A DNA stretch of 64,000 nt from Pseudoalteromonas sp. SMS1 (GTDB lineage: Bacteria > Pseudomonadota > Gammaproteobacteria > Enterobacterales > Alteromonadaceae): the NCBI RefSeq assembly GCF_021530565.1, contig NZ_JAKGBI010000006.1, forward strand, positions 124,001-188,000, written 5' to 3'. Under the pieces are notes generated by a model. The model was not told the origin of the DNA and did no database searches. It saw nothing but the letters and a program-made list of their open reading frames with translations. Shown one piece after another: positions 16,538-25,679 of the stretch (position 1 is the first letter of the stretch; every line of letters begins with the position of its first letter). A program made the translations under genes and the position numbers.

Positions 16538-19042
16538 TTAAGCGAGTTTACGTAATAACCCTTGGGTATTTTGGCGCATCGTATTTGATACCATAAAATA
16601 CCCAATTGCGGCGACAAAAGCTGCGCCACTTGCTGGCCCCAGTGCCCAAATATAAGGGTGAAGTTTACCCTCTACATCAAACAACTCACGTTGAATTATT
16701 AGCAAAGTCACATCACTGACCAACGCAGCCACAAAGCCTGCCAAGGCCCCCAACAGCAAAAATTCATAAAGTGTTGCTAACTTTATCAGTCGACCTCTGG
16801 CACCAAGTGTACGCAAAATTACAATTTCCTGCATACGCTCTGCAAGACTCGCTTGAACTTGAGAGATCAGTACCAAAGCACCACTAGTGAGAACAATCGC
16901 CAATACAAAGCTAATCGCCAGTGATACCTGTGCAATCATTGACTGGGCCTGTTCGAGCTGACTTTTAATGTCGATCATGCTCATTGTGGGGTGTGTTTTC
17001 AGCAATGTACTGATCACCCGCGTGTCCTCGTCAGAGAATTGTGCGGCGGTAAAGTAGGTTACTGGAAATTTACCTGCGACCAGAGGATTGAAAATCATTA
17101 CAAAGTTTGGTTTTAGGGAGCCCCAGTCAACACTTCGAATACTGGTCACTTTCGCATCAAAGGTTTGCTCATTGACTAAAAACGTTAACGTATCGCCGAC
17201 ATTAATCTCAACACGTTCAGCTAACCCTTTAGACACCGAAACCTCGAGCTCTGAGCTGTCTGGGCTAAACCACGCACCGTCGACAACTTCATTACTCGAT
17301 GGCAATTCGCTCATCCATGTTAAATTCAATTCTCGACCCACTCCGCGTGCCGCTTCTTCATCTTGCTCTTCGCCTTCTTGTTTTGACGTTCGCCGCGCAA
17401 ACGTTTCTCCATTGAGGCCATTCGCTCTGCCACTAAAAATTGGGAAAAGGTCTTCATGAACAATATTGTTGTCAGCAAAATACGCCTTGATATCGTTCAC
17501 CTCTGATTCGTTTATATTAATCAAGAACGCATTGGGTGCATCTTCTGGCACTTGCATTTGCCAGTCAGAGATAAGGTCATTTTTAAGCACAAATAAGAAC
17601 AGCATTAACTTAATTGCCAATGCAAAGCTGATTAACTGTACCGCATTTGCATTGGCGCGTTTTTGCAACGTTGCTATGGCCAACGACCAGCTACTTCCAG
17701 GGCTTAAACCTAGCTTTCTACCTGCGCTAAAGAATAACTTAGAAAGGCCAAACAGCACCAACATCAGCGTTGCCGTGCCACCAAACAGCATCAGTGTTGT
17801 TTTTAAATCCCCACTGAATAGCCACATCAGAGCAAAAATAGTCAACACAGATAGACCCATATGGACACGGCTGATTGCCAGCTTGTCACCTAAATTACGA
17901 CGTAAAACTCGCAGCGGCGGAATATCAAATAAATCTAACAGTGGTTTGAGCGAAAACATCAAGGCACACACAACCCCAATGGCAATAGACAGCGCCCACG
18001 GCTTGATGCCCGCTTGAGGCAATTGTGCATTCATAAAGCTGGCGAGATAATCCGTTGCAATAGATTGCAACACAAAGCCGATCACCAAACCTATCAACAG
18101 TGAGAAGAATGTCACTAAAGACAAGTGTAACAAGAAGATATTACGAATCGTTTGACGGCTGCCTCCCAATGTTTTCATCATCGCAACAGGGTCATATTGC
18201 CGCTCACAATATCGTTTTGCAGAAACCGCCATGGCTACCGCAGCGAGCATAATACCGAACAACCCCGCTAACAATAAAAAGCTCTCTGAGCGCGCTAAGT
18301 TCTCACCCAATGGGGACTGTCTATCCTTGATACCTTGCCAGTTTTGATTTTCTCTCAATTGCGGCTTTAACCAATCGTAGTAGTCGCCCAAAACTTGCTC
18401 GTCACCCGCAAATAGCATGCGATAGAAAACGCGGCTGCCTGGTTGAACTGCTTGCGTCGTTTCGATGTCCGCATAGTTCAATAGCACTCGCTTATTACCA
18501 GCCAGTGAGAAAAACGGCGCATCAGGTTCACTCACTAGAATTTTGCTGGCACGAAATACACCAACACCAATTTCCACTTCCTCTCCTACAGCCAGCCCAA
18601 GACTGTAGAATAACCCTTCACTTAACCATACCTCGCCCTTTTTGGGCACACCAACAACCTCGTAATCAGATGCTAAAAAGTCATCTTTTAAAGTCACTTT
18701 GCCGCGTAACGGGTAGCCAGGAGAAACCGCTTTGATTGACCCCAACACCAGCTCATCATTGGCAAACAGCATGGAGTCAAAAAACATTTGTTGAGCCGTT
18801 CTTAGACCTTGCGCATGTGCCTCATCTAAAAATGCATGCTCTAACGGATGATTACTGGCCAAACGCCTATCCGCGGCGATAAAGTCAGCCGATTTTTGCT
18901 CAATATTGAGCCTGATCCGCTCGGTGACAGATGACAAACTGAACACCGTCAGTACGGCAAGGGCAATGGCCGCAAAGATGATGGTTAACTCTCCACGGCG
19001 CAACTCTCGCCAAAAGAGTCTTAGCGCTAACTTAACCCACAT
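16538..19042 (-). CDS. ybbP: YbbP-type ABC transporter permease (FtsX family)
   Basis: An 834-residue inner-membrane protein with about ten membrane segments in two blocks, FtsX-like regions at about 255-370 and 710-825, separated by long periplasmic domains. Length, the arrangement with an ATPase gene and a divergent tesA match the E. coli ybbA-ybbP locus. Its first codons overlap the end of ybbA by 11 bp, indicating translational coupling. The exact role of YbbAP is not settled; as a mechanotransmission-type complex with the thioesterase next door it is often linked to lipid or lysophospholipid handling at the inner membrane. The family call is firm, the substrate inferred only. Confidence 0.9.
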   Translation of the reverse strand: MWVKLALRLFWRELRRGELTIIFAAIALAVLTVFSLSSVTERIRLNIEQKSADFIAADRRLASNHPLEHAFLDEAHAQGLRTAQQMFFDSMLFANDELVLGSIKAVSPGYPLRGKVTLKDDFLASDYEVVGVPKKGEVWLSEGLFYSLGLAVGEEVEIGVGVFRASKILVSEPDAPFFSLAGNKRVLLNYADIETTQAVQPGSRVFYRMLFAGDEQVLGDYYDWLKPQLRENQNWQGIKDRQSPLGENLARSESFLLLAGLFGIMLAAVAMAVSAKRYCERQYDPVAMMKTLGGSRQTIRNIFLLHLSLVTFFSLLIGLVIGFVLQSIATDYLASFMNAQLPQAGIKPWALSIAIGVVCALMFSLKPLLDLFDIPPLRVLRRNLGDKLAISRVHMGLSVLTIFALMWLFSGDLKTTLMLFGGTATLMLVLFGLSKLFFSAGRKLGLSPGSSWSLAIATLQKRANANAVQLISFALAIKLMLFLFVLKNDLISDWQMQVPEDAPNAFLININESEVNDIKAYFADNNIVHEDLFPIFSGRANGLNGETFARRTSKQEGEEQDEEAARGVGRELNLTWMSELPSSNEVVDGAWFSPDSSELEVSVSKGLAERVEINVGDTLTFLVNEQTFDAKVTSIRSVDWGSLKPNFVMIFNPLVAGKFPVTYFTAAQFSDEDTRVISTLLKTHPTMSMIDIKSQLEQAQSMIAQVSLAISFVLAIVLTSGALVLISQVQASLAERMQEIVILRTLGARGRLIKLATLYEFLLLGALAGFVAALVSDVTLLIIQRELFDVEGKLHPYIWALGPASGAAFVAAIGYFMVSNTMRQNTQGLLRKLA

Positions 19043-19751
19043 ACGCTTTTGCTCCCTCGCCGTCTCGTATTTTTTCTAATTGGCCACCCTCTATATGAAT
19101 AATGCGATCGCATTGCTGTGCAAGCGCTTCATCGTGTGTCACTAAAATCAGCGTGGTGCCATTTTGTTTATTTAAATCAAATAATAACTTTTCTATCAGA
19201 TGGCCATTCTTACTGTCTAAATTTGCTGAAGGTTCATCTGCAAATAGAATTTTTGGTGATCCAATAAAAGCTCGAGCAATCGCTACACGCTGCTGCTCGC
19301 CGCCCGATAATTGCGATGGGTAGTGGCCGATACGATGAGAAAGCCCTACTTTTTCCAACAGCGTCAAGGCTTGTTCTTTTGCTGATTGATCGCCTGCTAA
19401 CTCTGCCGGTAACATTACATTTTCTAGCGCTGTGAGGCTTTGTACCAACATAAATGATTGGAATACAAAGCCGACTTTTTGCGCACGTAACCTTGCTCGC
19501 TCCTCTTCGTCTAATTTGTGGAGCGCTTCACCATCGAGGAATACTTCTCCAGTCGATCCAATATCCAACCCAGCCAATAAACTCAACAAGGTTGACTTCC
19601 CTGAACCAGACGTACCCACAACTGCTACAGACTCTCCTGACTTGACAGTGAAATTTATATCGCTAAGGATATCTAAGTCACCTTCAAAGGTACTTACTGT
19701 CTTATTAAGTCCTTTGACCTGAATAATATTTAACTGAGAAAGTACTGACAT
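19032..19751 (-). CDS. ybbA: YbbA-type ABC transporter ATP-binding protein
   Basis: A 239-residue cytoplasmic ATPase. It has Walker A (GTSGSGKST), the Q-loop (FVFQSFMLVQS), the signature LSGGEQQR, Walker B (ILFADEPSANLD) and the switch His (LVTHD). It is of the LolD/MacB class that drives FtsX-type permeases, here YbbP. Its start codon overlaps the divergently read tesA start codon by 2 bp, so each gene's leader and promoter must lie inside the other gene. The same gene order (tesA divergent to ybbA-ybbP) is conserved in many gammaproteobacteria. Confidence 0.92.
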   Translation of the reverse strand: MSVLSQLNIIQVKGLNKTVSTFEGDLDILSDINFTVKSGESVAVVGTSGSGKSTLLSLLAGLDIGSTGEVFLDGEALHKLDEEERARLRAQKVGFVFQSFMLVQSLTALENVMLPAELAGDQSAKEQALTLLEKVGLSHRIGHYPSQLSGGEQQRVAIARAFIGSPKILFADEPSANLDSKNGHLIEKLLFDLNKQNGTTLILVTHDEALAQQCDRIIHIEGGQLEKIRDGEGAKAYVG

Positions 19752-20370
19752 GATTCGAATTTTCCTAAAACTTGTGGTGTTACTCGCCTGTCTCTACCAA
19801 CCTATTGCTGCGTACGCAAGCGAGACTAAAATTATGATCATAGGTGATAGCTTAAGTGCGGGCTACGGACTTAAACAAGACCAAGACTGGGTTAATTTGT
19901 TACAAAATAAGTACGTTGAAGAAAAAAAATCGATCTTACTTATCAATATGAGTGTATCAGGACAAACCACTGACAATGCACTGCTCAAAATTGACGCGCA
20001 GCTCAAAGCACATAACCCCAGTCACGTTTTAATCGAGTTAGGAGGTAATGATGGGATCCGAGGTTTTCCTATAAAACTTATTCGTAAGCACCTCACGCAA
20101 TTGGTCGAAAAGAGTCAGCGCAATGGTGCCAAGGTTGCGCTAATGGCAATTCAAATCCCGCCCAACTTAGGCCCAAGGTACACCAAAATGTTCACAGATA
20201 ACTACCAAAAAGTTGCACAGACCACAGGAGCTCACCTAATGGACTATTTTATGGTACCTGTTGCTGTTGATAAAACGCTCATGCAAAACGATAATTTACA
20301 CCCTAACGAAAAAGCACAACCCATTATTCGTGATTTTATGGCACAGCAATTTAGTCAGTGGTTAAATTAG
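19750..20370 (+). CDS. tesA: TesA: arylesterase / acyl-CoA thioesterase I / lysophospholipase
   Basis: A 206-residue SGNH hydrolase with an export signal (about residues 1-24), hence periplasmic. The family blocks are GDSLSAGYGL (catalytic Ser, about 33-42), a conserved Gly in block II (SVSGQTTDNA), GGNDG (block III Asn) and DNLHPNEKAQ (block V Asp and His). It hydrolyses acyl thioesters, lysophospholipids and aryl esters in E. coli. The start codon overlaps that of ybbA on the other strand. No usable ribosome-binding site distinct from the ybbA coding start is apparent. Identification is firm through both motifs and gene neighbourhood. Confidence 0.92.
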   Translation: MIRIFLKLVVLLACLYQPIAAYASETKIMIIGDSLSAGYGLKQDQDWVNLLQNKYVEEKKSILLINMSVSGQTTDNALLKIDAQLKAHNPSHVLIELGGNDGIRGFPIKLIRKHLTQLVEKSQRNGAKVALMAIQIPPNLGPRYTKMFTDNYQKVAQTTGAHLMDYFMVPVAVDKTLMQNDNLHPNEKAQPIIRDFMAQQFSQWLN

Positions 20371-20448
20371 CCTCGTCACACCAAATCGTCTCTGAGTTGT
20401 GCCAACAAACGCCCAACTCAAAGACATACAAACCTATGATTGTATCGT

Positions 20449-21714
20449 CTACACTGAGCGCGTGTGCGTAGGACAATGCAGCATAAATCGAGTACCCTCA
20501 TCACTACTGGTATACTCTAAGCCAATATCTAATCGATGGCATAGCCGTTGCACAATCGATAGGCCCATTCCTAATCCGCGACTCTGTTTGCCTTTAACAC
20601 CAGAAGTAAATAGCTCAGATTTTATGTCATCAGGGATACCAGGGCCGGTATCTTCAACACTGAGCATGCCCTCATGGTATTTTACCCAAACGCACCCTGC
20701 TGAAATGTGGCAAAATGCATTGCCAATAAGGTTGCTCAGAATGAGGTTTAATGCGCTTTCACCAATCGCACATGTCACATCTGCAGGCACCTGAATTTCA
20801 ACTTCAATGTCTTTGCCAGCGATTTTTCCTGCCTGTTGTAAAACACAGTTTTCAACAATTGGCAGCAACTTGACTTCCCTTTGAGTGAGTGTTTCTTCCC
20901 GAGCGAGGGCAAGTAACGTCTCCACACTCTGCGCCATTTGTGCTTGCGCCGCCACAGCGCGGTCAATGAGTTGTTGCTGTTTATGATTTAACTCTGACTG
21001 CTGTAGCAGGGTCAACGCGCCCTGAGTCACCGCGATAGGTGTACGAAGTTCATGTGAAGCATCTCGCGTAAATGCCTGCTCTCGGGCAATAAACTGGCGT
21101 ATGCGATCTAGTGCTTGCTCCAACGTGAATGCAAACCCACCGATCTCATCATTCACAAATTGCCGTGAAAAGTTTTGTGGCAGTTTCTCAACTGGCGCTT
21201 GGGCCACAATATCCACTAGCCTATCGAGCGGCTTAAGCAGTCGCTTCGCCATTGCCAGTGATAAATAAGCCAATATGACCGCAACCACGAGCACAACGCC
21301 AAGCACAACCAATAAGAAATTAAGCATTCCCACTTTGATTTTTCTCACGACGAGGTGTTCACTGACTTCGGCCAGTAACAGCCCAGTCTCCATTTTGATC
21401 AGGTGGTAGTGCTTGCCATCCACCGCTGCAAACTCTTTCGCGCGAGGTTCGTCATGCAAGGTGTGCTGGATAAACGCTGGTAACTGCGCTTCATTGTCTA
21501 GGTATTTGATGAACTGTAACCGAGGCGTGGGAGGCCGTCCGCGCTCTAGCTCTTTGGCAATGTAGCTGGCTTCGTCATTGAGCAAAAAGTTAAACAAATG
21601 GTCTTCTATGGTGTAAGCAAATAAAAAACACACAAAGCCAAAAAGTGTACTGATAAACAAAGATACACCAACAAAGTAAGTGATAATTCGGGTGCGTAAC
21701 TGACGTGCTTTCAT
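20449..21714 (-). CDS. Sensor histidine kinase
   Basis: A 421-residue inner-membrane kinase. Two membrane segments (about 10-34 and 128-152) flank a periplasmic sensor of about 95 residues with no domain I recognise. A HAMP-like linker, HisKA with the phospho-acceptor His in DASHELRTP, and a HATPase domain (NLIGNAF N-box, DTGPGIP G1, GLGMGLSI G2) follow. It begins 3 bp after the end of the response regulator gene, so the two form an operon and a cognate pair. The target genes are not evident; neither neighbour, tesA nor the winged-helix gene, has a diagnostic link. Confidence 0.9.
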   Translation of the reverse strand: MKARQLRTRIITYFVGVSLFISTLFGFVCFLFAYTIEDHLFNFLLNDEASYIAKELERGRPPTPRLQFIKYLDNEAQLPAFIQHTLHDEPRAKEFAAVDGKHYHLIKMETGLLLAEVSEHLVVRKIKVGMLNFLLVVLGVVLVVAVILAYLSLAMAKRLLKPLDRLVDIVAQAPVEKLPQNFSRQFVNDEIGGFAFTLEQALDRIRQFIAREQAFTRDASHELRTPIAVTQGALTLLQQSELNHKQQQLIDRAVAAQAQMAQSVETLLALAREETLTQREVKLLPIVENCVLQQAGKIAGKDIEVEIQVPADVTCAIGESALNLILSNLIGNAFCHISAGCVWVKYHEGMLSVEDTGPGIPDDIKSELFTSGVKGKQSRGLGMGLSIVQRLCHRLDIGLEYTSSDEGTRFMLHCPTHTRSV

Positions 21715-21717
21715 GGG

Positions 21718-22395
21718 TTACTCGATATCTAGGGCTAGGCCTACACTGTGAATTGTTTTAATTACATTTTTCTCAAAAGGCTTATCGATGGACTTTCTCA
21801 GTTGATAAACATGGGAGCGCAATGCATCCGAATCGGTAGGCTCATCTCCCCATATTTTGTCACTTATCTCACTGCGACTTAACGGTCTCGGGTGATGCTC
21901 CATCAGCAACTGTAGTATTTTAAAAGGAATTGGTTGTAGCATGACTGTGTGGCCAGCACGCTGTACTTGCTGGGTCTGTAGATTCAAACTGATCTCGCCT
22001 AATTTTAACGTTCTTTCACTGTTCAATAAGTGACGCTTTGCCAGTGCCAAACATCTCACCAGCAGCTCTTCTAGCGCAAAAGGCTTAGTTAAATAGTCAT
22101 CTGCGCCATAAGAGAACCCGACCAACTTATCATCCAAAGCATCACGTGCGGTCAACATAATGATTGGAACGTGGCGATTGGCCTGTTCACGAAGCAATTT
22201 ACACACACTCAATCCATCCATTTTAGGGAGCATAATGTCAAGAATGATGCAGTCATAGTAGTGATTTAGGGCTAAATTAACCCCTTGCTCACCATCATAT
22301 GCAAAGTCCATAATTACCCCAAAAGGTTCAAAATATTCTGCAATATTGCAGCTTATCTCTTGGTTATCTTCAATGAGTAGCACTTTAAACTGCAT
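21718..22395 (-). CDS. OmpR/PhoB-family response regulator
   Basis: About 225 residues. A receiver domain (about 1-115) has the acidic pair IEDN, the phospho-acceptor Asp in CIILDIMLPKMDG, the conserved Thr/Ser in IIMLTARD and Lys in LTKPF. A C-terminal winged-helix DNA-binding domain (about 130-222) has RSEISDKIWG and SHVYQLRKSID. The frame is open 45 codons upstream, but that extension is not family-like; the start MQFKVLLIEDN fits the receiver fold, though its ribosome-binding site is weak (an upstream ATG at 22461 is the alternative). Cognate to the downstream histidine kinase. Confidence 0.88.
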   Translation of the reverse strand: MQFKVLLIEDNQEISCNIAEYFEPFGVIMDFAYDGEQGVNLALNHYYDCIILDIMLPKMDGLSVCKLLREQANRHVPIIMLTARDALDDKLVGFSYGADDYLTKPFALEELLVRCLALAKRHLLNSERTLKLGEISLNLQTQQVQRAGHTVMLQPIPFKILQLLMEHHPRPLSRSEISDKIWGDEPTDSDALRSHVYQLRKSIDKPFEKNVIKTIHSVGLALDIE

Positions 22396-22584
22396 CTCTG
22401 TTTGGCCAGTGGGTAATATGTGCTGAGACACGTGCGCTCCGTGATCGAATATCGTATGCATACAGCTTATCATGACGATTCGTGAAATGATCGTGAAATG
22501 CCACGTAAAGACACCATAGTCTCCGAGCAAAGCGCTGGAGCTATGGACTTGAGTTGGTAAAGATGGGGATTATGGGTGACTAAA

Positions 22585-22609
22585 GAGTGAGCAATTTGTT
22601 TGCTCACTC
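22585..22609. terminator. Hairpin terminator
   Basis: Stem GAGTGAGCA (22585-22593) with TGCTCACTC (22601-22609), loop of 7 nt. On the minus strand it is followed by a short T stretch (TTTAG). It probably ends transcription of the winged-helix regulator gene before the two-component operon. Confidence 0.6.
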
Positions 22610-22700
22610 ATGATACGAAGCACGACGAATGAATATATTTATTTTTCTTCTTATTTTTATGAGCTTGCCGCTCTCTCTTCCCCCTACAACGAGGTCTTTC

Positions 22701-23126
22701 TTATGTTAACTTTCCTTTGTTTAATACGGTTTGACTAAATAGTCGAGATAGCCACTGAAATAAACTAGGTCTAGGATCCAACTGTACGTCTAAGTTGAAA
22801 CTGTATCCCTTTTTATAGTGAGTTCTGATTACTTCACCCTCAGGTTTGTGTTTAGAAATGCTCCGGCGAAGTTCCGATACCGCGCGATTAATCGCATTGT
22901 TATCAACATACTCCTGCTGCCAGATTTCTCGACACAATTCATCGCGGCTAATAACGCGATCTCTGTGCTGAATAAAGTAAACTAACAAATCGTAAATCAA
23001 GGGCTCAACTTTTACCCTTTCTCCACAAAATGTTAACGAACGTTTCCTTTTATTCAGTGCATAATGACCAAATACCGCAAAGGTAAAGTCAGTATTTTCT
23101 TTATCACTTAAATTCATGATCAACAA
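22701..23126 (-). CDS. Small soluble winged-helix regulator (CadC/OmpR-type DNA-binding domain only)
   Basis: About 141 residues, almost wholly one Trans_reg_C winged-helix domain: VEPLIYDLLVYFIQHRDRVISRDELC, then INRAVSELRRSIS and IRTHYKKGYSF. No receiver domain and no membrane segment is present, unlike most CadC or ToxR relatives, so it may act as a constitutive or partner-dependent DNA-binding protein. AAGGAAG stands 4 nt before the TTG at 23126 and 7 nt before another TTG; the ATG at 23117 is 13 nt away. Start uncertain within nine bases. The upstream spacer (23127-23450) is AT-rich, has no gene and separates it from the DJ-1-family gene. Its target is unknown. Confidence 0.75.
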   Translation of the reverse strand: MLIMNLSDKENTDFTFAVFGHYALNKRKRSLTFCGERVKVEPLIYDLLVYFIQHRDRVISRDELCREIWQQEYVDNNAINRAVSELRRSISKHKPEGEVIRTHYKKGYSFNLDVQLDPRPSLFQWLSRLFSQTVLNKGKLT

Positions 23127-23450
23127 TATACTTCCTTTATATATGACTTTAAAAGCAGGTATATTTTATCGCTCATAGATTTAATTTGGAACGAATTTAA
23201 GCGCAATTTCACATGACTTTTGTTAATAGCAATATATGGCTCAATTGCCTACAAAAGAGACAAAAAACCTTAACAGTCAACCGCAAATAAACAGTATTTA
23301 TACAAAAAATACACATTAACGAATAAAAATCCTGCGCTTCATTTCATTCAATCACTCTTTATTTCGGTATTCATGACAGTCATAAATTTAGCGTAATTTC
23401 GGATACTTTAGTAAATTTCATGATGTCGGAAATTTTTATTATTTTTGCAA
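23127..23450. other. AT-rich gene-free spacer
   Basis: No coding frame with a usable start. It presumably contains the promoter of the winged-helix gene. Nothing else could be supported. Confidence 0.5.
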
Positions 23451-23476
23451 TTTTGAGCCAGCAAAACTGGCTCAAA
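23451..23476 (-). terminator. Rho-independent terminator of the DJ-1-family gene
   Basis: Stem TTTGAGCCAG with CTGGCTCAAA and loop CAAAA, 7 bp after the stop codon; on the minus strand A/T-rich sequence with several T runs follows. Confidence 0.75.
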
Positions 23477-23482
23477 CTTTCT

Positions 23483-24589
23483 TTAAAGAGACGCAATGAA
23501 AGATTTAATTTGTTGGTTTTTTGGATACTTTTTAGCACTTTGCTTCAATTGATTCATTGCTTTTTTTGGCTGATTTAAACGCACGTAAGCTTTGGCTAAA
23601 GTCAGCTCCATAACAGGGTGTGAAGTCTTAGTCAGGATATAGGATAAAAATCGCGCACTGGATTCAACCTGATACTCAGTTTGTGCATGTCTGATTTGAA
23701 GCACACTCATCATAGCCAGCATATTTAAGTCATAACGTTCACTATTTTCCTCATAAGTTTTCTGCGCCAACGCTGAATCTCGCAAGAACAATTCGTAAAG
23801 CTTAACACTTGCATCATCTTGATATTCATTAATCGGAAGCGTTTCGAGTCCTAATTGAGTGACCATAGCGCGGGCAGTATCCACCGTTGAAAACGGATTT
23901 TGCCCAGTGACTAAATTGCCATCAATGGTCACTTGATTGAGCATTAATCCATCTTGTTCGAAAATCGCACCACGCGCTTTGAGTTTGTCTTCGAGCAAAA
24001 ACGCAAATTGATCGCGCCACTTTTTACCAAATGCCCACTCTTCTTGATTAGTAAAACCATTTACTCGTTTGCCTGACACCAGATAGCGACCATCTCTGAG
24101 TTGAACATCTACCAGCGCTGCAGGGCCATGGCATACCGCACCTACAACGCCTTTATTGTCATATATCTGAGCAATTATATTTTGCAAAGGGAGGTGCTTA
24201 TATAGGTCAAACATAGGTCCTTTTCCACCAACCACAAAAACCCCGTCAAATTGACTCGATTTTATCGTGCTCAGTTTTCGCGTATTTTCCAATGCCTCGA
24301 CCGCCGCAGGGTCTTGCAGAAACTGTTGATTATATTGCGTGGATTGATCGTATTCATCGGCAATGGGTTTTCCGCCATTTGGCGAAGCAATAGTCACTTC
24401 GATGCCGTGACGTTTAAACACATGATAGGCTTTGCTTAGCTCTCCAAACTCAAAACCCGGTTGCACCAAATTTTGTTCACTGTCTAGCTTGCCATAACTG
24501 CTCAGTACCATCAGAACTCGTGGTGAATCTTTGGCAGTGGCGGCAGAACTTAAAAAAGACATACAAATCGTCGCAATTAGTTTGTTCAT
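23483..24589 (-). CDS. Exported DJ-1/PfpI-family protein with a C-terminal helical (TPR-like) extension
   Basis: About 368 residues. The start MNKLIATICMSF is preceded by GGAGAG at good spacing and gives a signal peptide ending near SSAATA; nine further upstream codons are in frame but not needed. The body (about 25-240) is a class I glutamine-amidotransferase-like/DJ-1 domain of the Hsp31 size class. Its nucleophile elbow is GAVCHGPAAL, with the acidic residue in GFEFGEL and GVFVVGGKG upstream. The last 120 residues (LFLRDSALAQ, LAKAYVRLNQPKKAMNQLKQSAKKY) look like one or two TPR units, an unusual addition. Hsp31-type proteins are glyoxalase III, deglycase or chaperone-like enzymes, usually cytosolic; a periplasmic version with a binding extension is noteworthy. 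Exact activity unknown. Confidence 0.78.
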   Translation of the reverse strand: MNKLIATICMSFLSSAATAKDSPRVLMVLSSYGKLDSEQNLVQPGFEFGELSKAYHVFKRHGIEVTIASPNGGKPIADEYDQSTQYNQQFLQDPAAVEALENTRKLSTIKSSQFDGVFVVGGKGPMFDLYKHLPLQNIIAQIYDNKGVVGAVCHGPAALVDVQLRDGRYLVSGKRVNGFTNQEEWAFGKKWRDQFAFLLEDKLKARGAIFEQDGLMLNQVTIDGNLVTGQNPFSTVDTARAMVTQLGLETLPINEYQDDASVKLYELFLRDSALAQKTYEENSERYDLNMLAMMSVLQIRHAQTEYQVESSARFLSYILTKTSHPVMELTLAKAYVRLNQPKKAMNQLKQSAKKYPKNQQIKSFIASL

Positions 24590-24846
24590 AACATCTCTCC
24601 TTCTCAGTTGGGACATTCAACGTACAAGGTCAGATGTGAAAGTGGCGTGAAGTGCTCGTTTACTGCGCTGGCAGCAAGAATATAATGGGGTTCGTTTGAT
24701 GCTTGTGTACAAAGGTTATTCTTAATATAGTAATAATAATGCCTTGAGCGAGTTTGCTAGGAAAATGAAATAACTCATCCTTTAGAATTAAAGTAATAAT
24801 TCAGCCAATGAAGTTTGAGGCTACTGTATGAGTAGATTCGAAAATA

Positions 24847-25320
24847 ATGAAAAAGCCCACTGACACATTTAAAAAAGAGTTAATTTCGCCCGATTTATGG
24901 GCGCTATATCAAGACGTCTATTTTTCTTTATTTCATGCCTCACAGCACTATTTGGACGGTGCAATTATTAGCCTATGGAACCCAGGAGGAAAACTCAGTA
25001 ATAAATCCCACAATCGTTTGCGAGTTAAAAAATATATTGCTTTGCTTTCTCGTCAAAATAAAAAAATAAAGTTTTTATATGGCGGTAACCAAAATATGTC
25101 GTATCGAGAATTGAGTATCTCCATCAATACTTCTTTGCCAACGGCACAGAAGCTAGCACTTAGATGCCACCAAAAAGCGTTTTATTATCTCCACAACGGC
25201 GAAATTACTTTATACAATAGCACCTGCCTCGAGCAAAGCAGTACATTAAATAGGCACCTCTTGTCCCGTCTAGGCCCTAGCACATTGCCTCAAAAAAACC
25301 TCGCATTGTCCGTGCGGTAA
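24847..25320 (+). CDS. Small protein, probably DUF3293 family
   Basis: 157 residues, cytoplasmic, no signal or membrane segment. The stretch GAIISLWNPGGKLSNKSHNRLR followed by LLSRQNKKIKFLYGG resembles the DUF3293 pattern (a WNP motif followed by S and N plus R), whose function is unknown. I recognise it only by this pattern. No clear ribosome-binding site precedes the ATG. It lies divergent to the DJ-1-family gene, with a spacer of about 250 bp. Confidence 0.5.
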   Translation: MKKPTDTFKKELISPDLWALYQDVYFSLFHASQHYLDGAIISLWNPGGKLSNKSHNRLRVKKYIALLSRQNKKIKFLYGGNQNMSYRELSISINTSLPTAQKLALRCHQKAFYYLHNGEITLYNSTCLEQSSTLNRHLLSRLGPSTLPQKNLALSVR

Positions 25321-25679
25321 TTGCGCTTTTTCCAGGTTAATACACGCTATTGCGTGTTCCGAATCGCACTCACACTAGCCATTAATAGATGTCCTCCAAT
25401 TAGATAACCACTCTATATTTTTCATAAAGTTAGCACACTTTTTTCATTCTTGTTTTATTCAAGCCAACTTACTACAGCATCAAAATATCACTAACATTGC
25501 CCATAAACATTGATTCAGAATAATAAAACGCACAAACCGTAAACTAAGAGAAAAGTTAATTAACAATACGGCATTCAACAATGAACTAAATCAATTTAGA
25601 ACCGAATACACTGGCTTTTAAGGCCGCAGTTAAGAATTATTGACTAAACTTAACTGCAAATACCTAGCAGTCATCATCT
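25321..25679. other. Gene-free leader with an inverted repeat just before the hybrid kinase gene
   Basis: No coding frame. GCAGTTAAG (25626-25634) and CTTAACTGC (25649-25657) form a perfect 9-bp inverted repeat with a 14-nt spacer, ending 22 bp before the kinase start codon. It could be an operator or a 5'-UTR hairpin. The kinase gene has no good Shine-Dalgarno sequence. Confidence 0.5.
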
